The translations under genes were made by a program, and so were the position numbers. The notes under the pieces are model-generated. The model did no database searches. It was not told the DNA's origin and was given only the letters and a program-made list of their open reading frames with translations. From Sarcomyxa edulis (lineage: Eukaryota; Basidiomycota; Agaricomycetes; Agaricales; Mycenaceae), in the NCBI GenBank assembly GCA_009761415.1, contig QUOL01000011.1:372001-436000 (forward strand): a stretch of DNA of 64,000 bases, given 5' to 3'. This document shows positions 46,257 through 56,937 of the stretch, one piece after another. Every line of letters begins with the position of its first letter. The first letter of the stretch is position 1.

Positions 46257-49200
46257 TTATTTCCTCTCAACGATATCATCCTCTGCGTCGCTGGCCATTG
46301 TTCTCCTCGAGAAGGCAGAGCTTCTACCAACCAAGCTTCCTGGTCTCCCACCAGATAATCTTTTATATGTCGGGCTTGGTGACCCGCTTCCAGGAGGACT
46401 GGGACTTCCGCTCACGCTATTCCGATTGATGTTTTGCACCAAGTTGCCTACAGTACCAGAAGGCGGTCTCGGCCCACGCGCAGACATTCTTGGTGACCGA
46501 GTCACGCCAGCCCCTTGATTAGAACCAGAGCGCGAAATAGAGGCTCGTGCAGAGCTAATGGGTCGATCTTCGTTGCTTGCTCCATTGCCGCCGTTGCTAC
46601 TGGCGGAACCGCTACGTGATCCAGCCTTCGTCGGGCTAGAGGAGCGGGAGCCTGCGAGTGCTGCACTCATGCGCCTAACGTTAGTTTTCGGCTGAGGTGT
46701 CGGGGGTGTCACAACGGGAGATGGCACTGGAGCTGGAGCTGGTGTGGGTTCGGCTTCAGGTTCTGCAAACGTCGTCGCGCCACTGGGACTAGGGATTTCC
46801 GCTTCCTCAGGTGGAGGATCGACAAATTTGGGCATCGGAGGGGGGCTGTGTTCGTCATGTTCGGGAGGCGGTTCCTTGAATGTAGGACGCGGCGGGAGGT
46901 CGTCGTCTTCTGGTGGAGGCTCTCTGAAAGAAGGACGTGGAGGAGGAGCATGTAGATCTGGCTCCACTACTTCTGGCTCCACTACTGCTGCGACTGGTTC
47001 AGGAGTAGGCTCTACAGGCGCTACAGGCACTGCAGGAGGGGTGATCTCAGCGGGTGATTCAGATGGTTGCGGCTGCGGCGGTGATGGGGGCGACGAGGTC
47101 CGCTGTATTACACCCACTGCAGGAAGAGGCTGAGGTGCAAAGATCTCGGGAGACTTGATTTTCGCTCCAAGAGAAGGGTTCTGAAGGGCAGCCTGGGCAG
47201 CAAGCAATTGTTTTGCATCGGCGCCAAGGGAGATACGACTGCGGCTTAGACGCATGTCGACGGGAGCCGTGCGTTTCCGGATAGGAACCTTTCTCTCGGA
47301 TTCACGTTTCTTGCGGACAATGGTCGGTGGAAGGAGAGCTGCGTAATTTTTCACAAGATCGATGAAGAGCACTATGTAACGAACAGGAAATCAATGTCAG
47401 TGACTGTGTCGTATTGAGCGGTGCGATACATACACGTAGGGTGACGGTCTTGAATAGAGATCTCTGACTCAAATTTGGGCCTGATAATAGCTAGAAGTAA
47501 ACGTATCAGGATCCTTTCTTTTCGCTTGAGGGTGTGACAATGAACTCACTGCGACCAACGGATAATGCAAGTTTGGTGATATACACCTCGTTAGGTTCCT
47601 CGACAGTCGTGGAATCAATTAGACTGAAGCAGTGTCAGATTTCCCTTCGAACCCAGGAGTCGTGAAACATAAAACTCACCTCTTGAGATGGCCAACAATC
47701 GCATCGAGTACGTATAGATGCACCCGTGGCAATCTCTGCAGTGCAGCCCCCAAATCCTGGATATGCTGCTCTTCGCTATTGTCTTCCGCCTTCGCCGCAC
47801 CCATCGTCGGATACAGCCTCCGGAAATCCTCCCAGCCCTCATATAATGCAAGTGGAGGATCGAGCTCCAACGTCCATAATTTAACAGTACTCGCGATAAC
47901 GGGGGCGTCATACTTGGCGATTAAATCCCTTGGGATAGGCTGGTCGGCTGGGAGAGCATTTAGGGCTTCCCGAAGATGATGTACGGCGGGCAGAGGAACT
48001 TCGTATATCCACGACTTTCTTTTCTCTGGACAAGATCGGAATGAGTGACCAGTCAGAACACAAACGAGGAGAAGACTTACCCGCATCATCAGGAAGTTTC
48101 TCGTACGCGACCTTCAAAGCCTCAAGCAAAGCAGTAACCACAGGTGGTATCACTTCCTTCTTCTCCTCCCCGCTAGTCAAAGCATTCCATCCTCCTTCAG
48201 CCCATTTTCTCAAATCGATGCCGAACACAACATCAGACTCATCATGAGACACCGACTCATACACCTGCGCGTCTGGCCTGAAAGGGCCCGTGCGATACCG
48301 CTCAATCAACGCCGTCAGGTCCGACTCGGGTTGATACGCTGCTATGAGCGTAGCAGAACGCTCTATAGACGGCTCGAGAGTTTTGGGAAGGTTCGCCAGC
48401 GTCCCCTGGTACTGCAACAGAACTTCAAGGGACATATTTCAGCACATCACGTAGATTGTAGATAGAAAGCGAGTGCTCTCACCCGTCTTGACAGCTCTCA
48501 GTCTCTCGATCTCCCACCTTTGCATCATCTTCAACGTATCTTCAACCCTCTCCTCAAGCCCCAATCGCTGTCTATCAAGTTTCCTAACAGCAACGCGGTA
48601 TGTCTTGTCAGCGTTCTCCGCATCGTGACGTGCCTTGACATAACCCGGCTCAGAGTTGTTGGCTTGGTTGTTCAAAGCCTTCGTGACGAGGTTTACAAAA
48701 GTACCAGTACGTTTGATGAGGTTCTCCGCAACGGGCTTGGCTCCACGCACTGGCGACGAGACACTGTGATTGTCCTGGTGGCCTTTCCAGTCCGCGTCGA
48801 AAGCCTGAGTACAGATTGTGAGCATTATACTCGTTTGGGAAGAAAATAAGACGCACCTTGGGCCTGAACTGATAAAACGCAACATCAGTCCCTTCGAACA
48901 GATTCCCGAATTCTCCAATGCGCCTCAACAACCCTTCCCGCTCTGTCAACTCCCTTGCAGCATCTTCAGCTCTATCCAGACTTCCTCCGAAGCCTTGTAC
49001 GTTCTCCGTCAACCATGCGACGAACTCTTCACCAGTGAAGCAGTCCTGGTATTCGCCTAAGAGAGGGAATCGGACAGGACGAAGAGGTAGCTCGGATGCT
49101 GCACGAGTCAGAAGTTGCGAGATTGCTACGGGAGGGAGGGAGAGACCCGCGAGGAGGAGTGGAGACGGGGGCATGGGAGGCATAGGCGACGTCGAGAGAC

Positions 49201-50355
49201 CAGGATGGACATTAGCATCGACGGAGAGTTTAGAAGGAGGGAGTGGGGGCGACAACGGAGGGGGAGACGCGAGCTGAGGAGGCGATGCGGGTGTTGTCTC
49301 GATATCGACGGCTTTGCCTTTACCCTTGTCGATTTTGGGCGCGTCGTCTTCCTCTATCTTGGGCTCAGACTCGGTAGTTCCAGAGAGAGCATCGGCACTC
49401 TTACGCTGAATCTCTTTGAGACGGAGAGCAATCCGTTCCGACACGCTTGGTGTGCGTTGCGGGGGTGCCCGACGATCAGCAGGTCGAACCCGAGGCGACG
49501 TGGTATACTTGTCGCCTATCTCATTGTTCGGAGCAAATTTGGCACTGTTCGCTTAGACGTTAGTGTACGAAAAAAAATCCAATTGTCTTGATGGCTACGT
49601 ACTCGTCTTCAGCCTCGTCTGCTCGACGTGTTTTCGCCAGATATTGATGTTTAAGTTTTGAGACCTGTGTGGGTTGGTCAGTAACGAAGTACACGCGATA
49701 TGGAGCTACGTACATCTCCTTGAGCGTGCTCGTAGGCCCGTAACCAGTTATCGATGACAGTATACCTAGTTTGCTTTAAACGCTCCTGCAAATGGGATAA
49801 TTAGATGAATGCATTGACGACAAGAGATGGACGACAAACTTTGTATCCTTGAGCCCATTCATCAAATGGATCAGCAACCAAAGTGTCTAGCTCTTTCGAA
49901 ATAGAATGATGGGCTTGTCCTTGCGCTACAGACTCGGCTTGAAGTCCGCGAAATGCCATGAGGAGGGATGCTCCATCGTCTGCACCAAAGCCAGTGCCTG
50001 GAACGACTCAACAACATGAGGTGATACGGCAAGTTACTGAACGTACCTGCAGGTCCAGTCAGGCTTGGATTGGTCAATGAGGAAGCTAGTTGTCTTTCGG
50101 CGAGTGCTCGAGCCTGCAATAATGGTGTGAGGAGGATTGGGGAACAACAGACAACCCACTAACCCTGATAAAAGCAATAATCTCGTCATTCTCCGCGACG
50201 CCCTAGTTATCCCATTAGCCAAGAACAGAACAACAGAACAGACAGACACGGTGCTCTACCTGCTCGAGTTTCTCAAACAAGACTTCGAGGCCTCTACGAT
50301 AGTCTTGCGACCAAAAAGAGTTTGTGAAGCTCAGAGGCAACGACAACACGGCCAT
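46257..50355 (-). CDS. RGD2: F-BAR / DEP / RhoGAP protein, Rgd2-like
   Basis: It is a membrane-curvature and Rho-GTPase regulatory protein with the domain order of yeast Rgd2. The ATG at 50353-50355 begins the F-BAR/FCH region (MAVLSLPLSFTNSFWSQDYR, RGLEVLFEKLEQGVAENDEI). A DEP domain is inserted in it (FTGEEFVAWLTENVQGFGGS, GEFGNLFEGTDVAFYQFRPK). The F-BAR resumes (YVKARHDAENADKTYRVAVR, KLDRQRLGLEERVEDTLKMM). The RhoGAP-like domain follows (FGIDLRKWAEGG, APVIASTVKLWTLELDPPLA). A long Pro/Ser-rich tail ends DAEDDIVERK-stop at 46257-46259. Where classical RhoGAPs have the arginine-finger motif (GIYRVSG), this protein reads SWIYEVPLPAVHHLREAL, with no Arg at the aligned place. Catalytic GAP activity is therefore uncertain. 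It likely acts at growth tips or septa. Confidence 0.88.
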
Positions 50356-50812
50356 TGCGTGAGTATGTCTTTGGGTTCAGGTGATGTTGGTAAGAAACAG
50401 AGAGAGAGACGACGGAAATGCAAATGCGAATGCAAGGTGGTCGACACGGTGAGTCGCTTGCAGTTTCAGACTTTACACCGCCACGCGCCTACAGCCCAGG
50501 CCGACCACCAGAAATGGTACCGTCCTCCCGGAGCTATAAATACCTCTCAGATTCAAGCTGTCTCTCATTCTCAATGCAACAATATTAATAACAGAATGCC
50601 ATGCCCGTTACTGGCAGGCTGTTGTATCTATAGAAGTGATACTGAGACTAGGAGTGGAACAAGACCTGGATGATGGCGTTCACCCTGTTGTTCTCGAATC
50701 TCGATGCATTTCATGGTAGTCGAATCCACAATTAGATACACACCCAACTCAGCCCCAAGACTCGGCAACCTCATACCTCGCGTCCTAGCCAGTAGACCAA
50801 GTGAACGCACGA
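50356..50812. other. Intergenic region between epoxide hydrolase and RGD2-like gene
   Basis: These 457 bp hold the epoxide hydrolase 3' flank and the promoter of the RhoGAP gene, both minus strand. A GA-rich stretch lies near 50399-50420. No gene is supported. Confidence 0.5.
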
Positions 50813-52462
50813 TCAAGCATACCCAGTCTTCCCAGATACAACCCCAAACGCAGGCCCTCCCTTCCCAAACATCTTGCGTAAATCACCTACCAAATCGTCC
50901 GGTTTCTCATGAGCCGCGAAATGACCTCCACTCTCATGCTGAGATTCGAAGACTACATTCCCGATGCTTCGGGCCCACCTACAATCCAATGAGAATGATG
51001 GGTCAAGTATCCTAATACTAACAGTAACAGGAGTAGGAGTAACGGGAGACTTACTTGCGTGGAACAACCACGAGTTCCTTGGGAAAGAAAGAGAGGCCGA
51101 GGGGGATCTTGGGAGTTCCAGAGACACGAGCTCCGCTTTGCGAAGATTCGTAGTATATCCGTAACGAAGCCGCAGGACCCGCACGGGAGAACCAATATAT
51201 CGATATCCAGGTTAGGACTGCCAGTCCAGTATGTCAACAACATCAGCACATCGTACGCGCATGAAAAGCCAAGCAAAAACCAAAACTCACTCTCATCGTC
51301 TTCCCACGGATAAGAATCGGTCCAATTATGCAATTTCTCGTAGATCCAAGCTAACAGACCCACAGGCGAATCAGCTAAACTATATCCCAAGGTCTGAGGC
51401 TGAGTAGATTGTTCCTGGGAGTATCCTCTGCCTTTTGACTGGAACCATTTCGTGCGGACGAGGCCTGCTTTTTCGGCAGCTGTGTATGGCGTCACGAGGT
51501 GCGAGAGGTAGAGAAGAGGGTTTGAGGTGAATTGGAGAGCTAGTCCGCTGTATAGGGTGTGCCCGTGTCAGTCACAAAGGTAAGTCGACGAAGACATTAA
51601 TGAGAAGTCACGTACACCGGGAAATTGGTGTGCCAGGCTTTACTATGTTTTCCGCCGTATTTAATAGCGATGTGGCGCGTCACCTAGATTGCTCGGAGTC
51701 AGCGTACGCTCTTCGAGTCAGTAATAAACATACCATGTGTCCCCAGTCGCCTCCTTGTGTGACTGCAGGCCAATAAGTCGAAGTGATGGATACCTACAAA
51801 TAATCATGTCGTACCGTATTCATTGTATCCCAAGGCAAGCATGAGTTTATTTCCGACCTGATTTGTATCTCAGTGACAGTCTACAACGACCACATGGTGG
51901 AAAGAGCGCCAGACGTACCTCAGCATAATGATCAGGCAAAAACGCTTTTTTCTTCGGCGCCTCCGAGAACCCGTAGCCAGGCAAGCTGAACGCAACGACG
52001 TGGAAGCTCGGATGTTCGGGAGATGCTGCAGTCAGCAAAGGAAGTATCTTTTGCACTTCGATGAAGCTCCCAGGCCCTAAATAACATGAACGTCGCGTCA
52101 TTTCTTATAACCCGATGTCGAAGGAGTAGGGGACACTTACACCCATGAACGAATAACAAAGGAACCGCGTCCGCCACCTCACTCTTCTGATGCACATAGT
52201 GGATATTGAGAGTGCTCCCATAGCCTTCGACCTCGATATCTCGAGTGAACTGAGGCAATTTGTTGATTTCTGCCTCGTGGGTCCTCCAGTCGTAACCTTC
52301 CTTCCAACGGGTAACCAAACGACGAATATCAGCTAGTGGTACGCCATAGTCCCATCCAGAGTCCTCGAGTTCGTCGGGGAGGGTTGATAGCTCGAGCTTG
52401 GCTTTCAAGAGGGCGATTTTCTCGTCTGGGATGGCGATTTTGAAGGGGGTTTCAGAAGACAT
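50813..52462 (-). CDS. Epoxide hydrolase (microsomal-type, alpha/beta-hydrolase fold)
   Basis: It opens epoxides to diols in detoxification or secondary metabolism. The ATG at 52460-52462 gives [20 protein letters not shown], the start of an EHN-type N-terminal domain that includes [12 protein letters not shown]. The alpha/beta fold shows the oxyanion motif HGWPGSFIE (restored across the intron ending near 52081), [12 protein letters not shown], and the nucleophile motif [10 protein letters not shown] with the catalytic Asp, completed by splicing near 51765. Further motifs are [11 protein letters not shown], the cap-region Tyr-containing [38 protein letters not shown] and the His motif [20 protein letters not shown]. 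The stop is at 50813-50815. No membrane anchor is visible, unlike mammalian mEH. The substrate is unknown. Confidence 0.92.
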
Positions 52463-53172
52463 GGTGGTAGAACATGAACAGTCGGATTTCTGATGGGAGC
52501 ATTTTAGGCGGCGGGGTGTGCTGATTAACTGCGAACTTCCTTTGTTGGGCTCCTTAGTCAACTTGTACTCTCACGGGGACGAGTCACCAGTTGCCAGTGG
52601 TCGAAGGTCATGATCACAGATCAGTCGCGTATCTACACCGCCACATGTCGCGATCGGCCTTCCATGTTTGGCAGTGACATTTGCCGCAAATATCCCCGAG
52701 CTCGATTGGCAAGGCCAGTCAATTCCTTCCGAGTCGTTCTTCCTCATCCGCTACTTTCACTAGCTATGCGCACATTTTTTTCCATGAGAACCTCAGATAT
52801 ATATAAGCATGTATGTGCATCGAAAACGATCTCTTTCGTACTCGGTGATCGTAGATATAGGTACCATACAGTCGTCCCGCTTTATTGGAGTATTCACCGT
52901 AGCATATACCGAAGTTCTTGATGGACCCTCCCTAGATTTTTTGGAGGGAAATGAGTAAGGTATCAGGAACTTTCTGTCTCTTAAGACTAACCATCACATG
53001 CGATACTTCTTCCGCAAACCAAGTGTGCCATTGATCCTCAGACCTATTGAAGACTGTATATCTTTCTTGAGAGATAGCCGGGAATATGGAGACTCAGGAA
53101 AGGTGATAAGGTTAGGTGATGAGTGTTCCCCTCGAAGAGGGTCAAGACACCCCAAGTATCACAGATCTTTAT
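52463..53172. other. Intergenic region upstream of epoxide hydrolase and the tRNA gene
   Basis: These 710 bp lie between the epoxide hydrolase start and the tRNA-Leu gene. They must hold the hydrolase promoter. No coding sequence is supported. Confidence 0.5.
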
Positions 53173-53296
53173 GGTCAGATGGCCGAGTGGTCTAAGGCGC
53201 CAGACTAAGGATCAAATCGTTCTACGATTACCTCTTACGTCATATCATCACGTGATCTGGTCTTTCGGGGCGTGGGTTCGAGTCCCACTCTGATCA
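53173..53296 (+). tRNA. tRNA-Leu(AAG): tRNA-Leu (anticodon AAG) with 44-nt intron
   Basis: The full cloverleaf can be drawn. The acceptor stem is 53173-53179 with 53289-53295 (one G-T pair) and discriminator A at 53296. The D arm is 53182-53198, containing the A box (TGGCCGAGTGG). The anticodon stem CCAGA (53200-53204) pairs with TCTGG (53256-53260). The loop CTAAGG-A gives anticodon AAG at 53207-53209. The intron is 53211-53254, just after position 37 as usual. An 11-nt variable arm (type II, as expected for Leu) and a T arm GTGGG/CCCAC with loop TTCGAGT (B box) follow. It reads CTT/CTC Leu codons. The downstream 29 bases of its 3' end are repeated at 53431-53459. Confidence 0.95.
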
Positions 53297-53354
53297 ATTT
53301 CCTTTTTAGGCAAGTGTGAAACGGAAATTTCCTTTTTAGGAAGGTGTGAAACGG
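53296..53354. repeat. Two tandem ~29-bp repeats just after tRNA-Leu
   Basis: Units 53296-53324 and 53326-53354 differ at only two positions, and each contains a T5 run. The first unit begins at the last base of the tRNA, so the duplication involves the tRNA 3' border and its terminator. Confidence 0.9.
53303..53307 (+). terminator. Pol III T-run terminator of tRNA-Leu
   Basis: Five T residues lie 7 bp after the mature tRNA end, a standard RNA polymerase III stop. The same T-run is duplicated 30 bp downstream within the tandem repeat. Confidence 0.7.
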
Positions 53355-53360
53355 GGTCCA

Positions 53361-53386
53361 ACTAACCCAGGGATCCTTGGGTTAGT
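53361..53386. repeat. Near-perfect 26-bp palindrome centred on GGATCC
   Basis: The outer 9-bp arms (53361-53369, 53378-53386) are exact reverse complements. Inside them, a single mismatched pair flanks a GGATCC core. It lies between the tRNA gene and the downstream copy of its 3' end. Confidence 0.9.
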
Positions 53387-53430
53387 CCCCATATGATAGA
53401 CCTGGGATCCGAACCTGATTTATAGAACAA

Positions 53431-53459
53431 GGGCGTGGGTTCGAGTCCCACTCTGATCA
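53431..53459 (+). repeat. 29-bp copy of the tRNA-Leu 3' end (tRNA fragment)
   Basis: These bases are identical to 53268-53296: the end of the variable arm, the whole T arm including the B box, the acceptor strand and the discriminator A. The 5' two thirds of the tRNA are absent here, so it cannot encode a tRNA. The remaining DNA from 53297 to 54148 contains no supported gene. Confidence 0.92.
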
Positions 53460-54148
53460 GCCGCGTTTTTGTTCTTGGAACATCTGAGTTCGATGCTGTC
53501 GAGGAGAACATTGTTTTTGGAAGTCTTCGACGCGACGCGTCTGGGTCACGTGACATCAAAAAAAAAAAATTAGCCATGATCTCGAAAGGGTCAGGGAACA
53601 ATAACACTTCAGGGAGGCCTCTGGAGAGTATATGAAGAGTCCGGTCATGATTTACAGGTAGCAGACCCGAATGCGTCGCATGTGTTGATGAGCGACCGAC
53701 CTCAAGTTGCACCAGTCACAGCTTGGCTGCCTACGAAGAATAGCAGTCCCGAAAGCGATACTCATCCGAACATGCCTATCTTCGAGGATGTCCTAGCAGT
53801 CAACGATATGAGATGTTTGAAAAATTAACGAAGGACATCATTTAAGTATGCCCTCACGATGTCGATGCACAGTGATCCGAGTGACCACAAAAAAAACTAC
53901 GTTTATTGCAACAGATGTGTACCAGAGCTGTATAATACATCTTGGTAGAGATTCAGAAGCTCTTCTTTTGCGAGGGAGTGGTTGGGGAGTGGCATCGTAG
54001 TCCGAGTCCATGTTCACTCGAAAGTTGCTCAGCCACCAAGTCAAGCCGCGCCAGCTCGTTATCGCATCCGAGTTCAAACGTTCAAACGCCCAATCCACAT
54101 CTCTCCAAAATCACCTTGCCCATATTCCCCCAGGCTACCTCGTCCACG

Positions 54149-55159
54149 ATGCAGTCAATCAGTTCAACCAGCAAGCGTGCATACGCCACAATGCCTCATC
54201 TAGCTAAAATCGCACGAACAAGATCCACTCCTCTAGCCGTCCGCCTCCGTCGCCAGAAAAAACTTGGCCACCCCATCCCACCCAACACCACAGACGCAAA
54301 AGCAAACGGCATGACACCCACCGAAGTCGCTACATTCCAACGACTACAAGCCTTAGGAAAAACCACCGTAGATGGGAAAGACTTGACGGAGGGACAATGG
54401 CTAGACAGACTCAACCAACGCCGATCTCGTATTCGCGGTATCCGTAACTTCAAACGGCAGGACGGTACAGAAGAATCCGTCGTCGTCGGTCAGAAAATCT
54501 ACCTCCCCAACATCGTATTCAAAATGGTACCAAACTACACCCCCAAAGGCGACGCCTACAATCCCTACGAAGCTACCTTCCGCGTTCCCCAATCCCTCAC
54601 AAAAACCGATATTCGATCTTATTTGTTGGCGATGTACGGTGTGAAAACGACGTACATACGTACAGACAACTATTTCTCGCCTCTGAGCCGAAACAACCAG
54701 ACGGGTGAAAAAGGACAGACTCAGTCGTATCGGACGTATAAACGTGCGGTCGTCGGTCTCGTCGATCCGTTTTATTACCCGCAACTGCAATCCGAGATGA
54801 AGACTAGCGAATTGATCGAACGGAGGTCGTGGTTGAAGAAAACGTTTGGGATTCGCGCTATTCAGATGGCTGCGAAGAATTATCAATTGCGGGTTAGTCG
54901 CCTCAATTCACCGACGTGGAGGTGGAGTGGGTTGTTGGCTCCGCGTAGGTCTTTCATTCTGAAGGAAATTGCGCATCGGAGAGAGGTTAGGGAGCATTTG
55001 GTGGAGGAGCAGGTGCGGTTGTGGCAGGATAAGAGGGAGGGGGATGTTCCTATTACAATGGCGCAGAGCGATCGCGTCAAGGGGCGGAAAACTAAGAGGG
55101 ATCATAGTAGTCCGCGTACAAGAAGATACGATCCTACGGCACCAACCCCGCTGGCGTAG
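54149..55159 (+). CDS. MRPL23 (uL23m): Mitochondrial large-subunit ribosomal protein uL23m
   Basis: It is a component of the mitochondrial ribosome near the peptide exit tunnel. It is one uninterrupted exon. The frame is open from 53942, but the first 69 codons have no family features. The ATG at 54149 gives MQSISSTSKRAYATMPHLAK, a plausible presequence; an alternative start is the ATG at 54191. The L23 core is IYLPNIVFKMV, NPYEATFRVPQSLTKTDIRS, YLLAMYGVKTTYIRTDNYFS and TYKRAVVGLVDPFYYPQL. A basic C-terminal extension runs to TAPTPLA-stop at 55157-55159. At 336 residues it is longer than bacterial L23, as is usual for fungal mitochondrial versions. The coding strand switches from C-rich (54241-54300: 28 C, 8 G) to G-rich (54961-55020: 6 C, 27 G). 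Confidence 0.86.
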   Translation: MQSISSTSKRAYATMPHLAKIARTRSTPLAVRLRRQKKLGHPIPPNTTDAKANGMTPTEVATFQRLQALGKTTVDGKDLTEGQWLDRLNQRRSRIRGIRNFKRQDGTEESVVVGQKIYLPNIVFKMVPNYTPKGDAYNPYEATFRVPQSLTKTDIRSYLLAMYGVKTTYIRTDNYFSPLSRNNQTGEKGQTQSYRTYKRAVVGLVDPFYYPQLQSEMKTSELIERRSWLKKTFGIRAIQMAAKNYQLRVSRLNSPTWRWSGLLAPRRSFILKEIAHRREVREHLVEEQVRLWQDKREGDVPITMAQSDRVKGRKTKRDHSSPRTRRYDPTAPTPLA

Positions 55160-55476
55160 GCGAGCGTAGCGAAGTTCGCGGGACGGGATGGGATGGGCGA
55201 GGCGTCGAGGTGTAGCAGGTAAATGTTAGATATATTCCAGGATAGGCTATCTAATACTTATGGAGAAATGGAGAAATTGATTGCGTCCGTCTGCGATACC
55301 TACTTGAGGCTTGAGGTGGGCTCGTCGTCGTCGGCTCGAGGCAGGGACTCGGGAGGACTGAATTGTCCCAGCATGTGATCACCGCGCGTGCATTTTCACG
55401 GTCGCGTCCCCTTCGTCCTTCCATTTCATTCAAGTTCGTACTCTCACACATATACTAGTACTACTAGACCCTCGCC
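55160..55476. other. Intergenic region uL23m to GH16 (Crh-type)
   Basis: These 317 bp are the 3' flank of the ribosomal protein gene and the promoter of the next gene on the same strand. No other feature is found. Confidence 0.5.
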
Positions 55477-56555
55477 ATGATCCTCTCCGTCTCCGTCTTC
55501 GCCTTTTCTTTTCTCCATTCTATGCTTCTCGTACACGCCTACCGCTCCGACTCCGACTCCGAATCATCCCAGCCCGCGTGCCGGCCTTTCAAAACGACCT
55601 TCCCCGCCTCTTCCGTCGGGCATTCCCCTTCTTCTCAATTCGTCGCAATTAGTCCTGAGAACTCATATCAAACCGGAGATGGCGGTGGACTCCAGCTTTT
55701 CATTGAGAAGCCTGAGGGGAGGGTTACGATGAAGAACGGTGCGAATAGCGAGGTTGCTGAGGGTGCGACTATTAATGCGACGGGGACTATGTTGTAAGTC
55801 ATTCACATTCGATTCATTCCTTTGGGAGGCTGAAATCTGAGAGCTGACTTCTGAACGCGCTTGGCTTGGCTTGATTATGGATTAGGTATGGTACAGTAGA
55901 CTTCGAGATATCAGCACCAGAAGTAGCGGGCGTCGTCACCGCTGTGATCCTCATCGGAGGTTAGTTTGGCTTCTTTACCTTTCAATCTGCAACCAGTATA
56001 AAAATAATATTAACTAATATCATGATGTATCCCAGCCTCCGAACGCGACGAAATCGACATCGAGCTCCTCGGTGGTATACCCGCACAATGGCAAACCAAC
56101 ATCTTCGCACCAACACCCAAAGATCCAGATCCTCATTATGGTCGATTCAGCTCTGATGAAGACGTTCCAGGGGATCACATCTCTGCATTCCATACATATT
56201 CCATTGATTGGGATGCTGATAGGATTGTATGGAGTGTGGATGGGGGTGTTGTGAGGACTTTGACGAGAGGTGCGTCACTGTGCCAGTGTTATCTGAGGCA
56301 GATATAAGTATAAGCAGAAACCAACTTCTAACATAACATGACTTTGTTTACAACGCTACAGAGTCAACATTCAAAAACGGTGAATACCACTACCCTTCGC
56401 ATCCGTCACGGATCCAGATGGGGATTTGGGACGCTAGTAGTCCGGCAGGGACCGCTGAATGGGCGCGAGGACCTATTGATTGGGAGAACGCGCCGCAGAG
56501 AATGAGAGCTGTTATTCGGAGTGTTACTGTTGGGTGTCCGGATTCGAGTTCGTAG
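55477..56555 (+). CDS. GH16 cell-wall transglycosylase/glucanase, Crh-like
   Basis: The ATG at 55477 begins a signal peptide (MILSVSVFAFSFLHSMLLVH-AYRS). The catalytic signature DEIDIELLGG, split from its upstream strand by an intron, is the Crh/xyloglucan-transferase-type GH16 form. Yeast Crh1/Crh2 enzymes link chitin to beta-glucan. Downstream are HTYSIDWDADRIVWSVDGGV, RIQMGIWDASSPAGTAEWA and a conserved ARGPIDW stretch. It ends VTVGCPDSSS-stop at 56553-56555, without a C-terminal chitin-binding domain or obvious GPI signal. About 275 residues are expected. It is likely secreted and active at the wall. The donor and acceptor sugars are not determinable. Confidence 0.88.
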
Positions 56556-56937
56556 GGTGCCTGTGGTTATTCGAGATCGAGCTCGTAGGGTTCTAGTGGG
56601 TCCGAGCTCGTACATAGAGTGCCTGTGGGGTTATGAGTGCATTTTTTAGGATGCGAACAATCTATCTATCAGTATGTATGCATGATACGAGGAGGAGTAT
56701 AGCGATGAATTTTTGTCTCGAGGGCCCGCCACAGTCCCGTTTTGGAAGCGAACGATTGAGTCGCACGTCAGCGCGAATTTGCTTTGCCTTCGACTCGGTG
56801 GCCCGACTGCACTGCACAAAGACGCTCACCGACCGAGCTAGCGCTGCGTCGTGTCGAGATTATACCCAATTTCGTTCGAGGATATCATATCAAGGGATAT
56901 TCTTTCCCTTTCTCGTAGCCTTCGACCATGTCATCCA
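56556..56937. other. Intergenic region GH16 to BUD6
   Basis: It contains imperfect short repeats just after the GH16 stop (units with GAGCTCGTA and GTGCCTGTGG between about 56545 and 56635). Otherwise it is the promoter of the BUD6 gene. Confidence 0.5.

Noticed and set aside
46744..47133. Plus-strand Gly/Ser-rich open frame opposite the RhoGAP tail
   Set aside because: It is the complement of a Pro/Ser-rich coding region; the GGSG repeats are a mirror artefact.
53942..54148. 69-codon N-terminal extension of uL23m
   Set aside because: It lacks family similarity, and a downstream ATG gives a plausible mitochondrial presequence.
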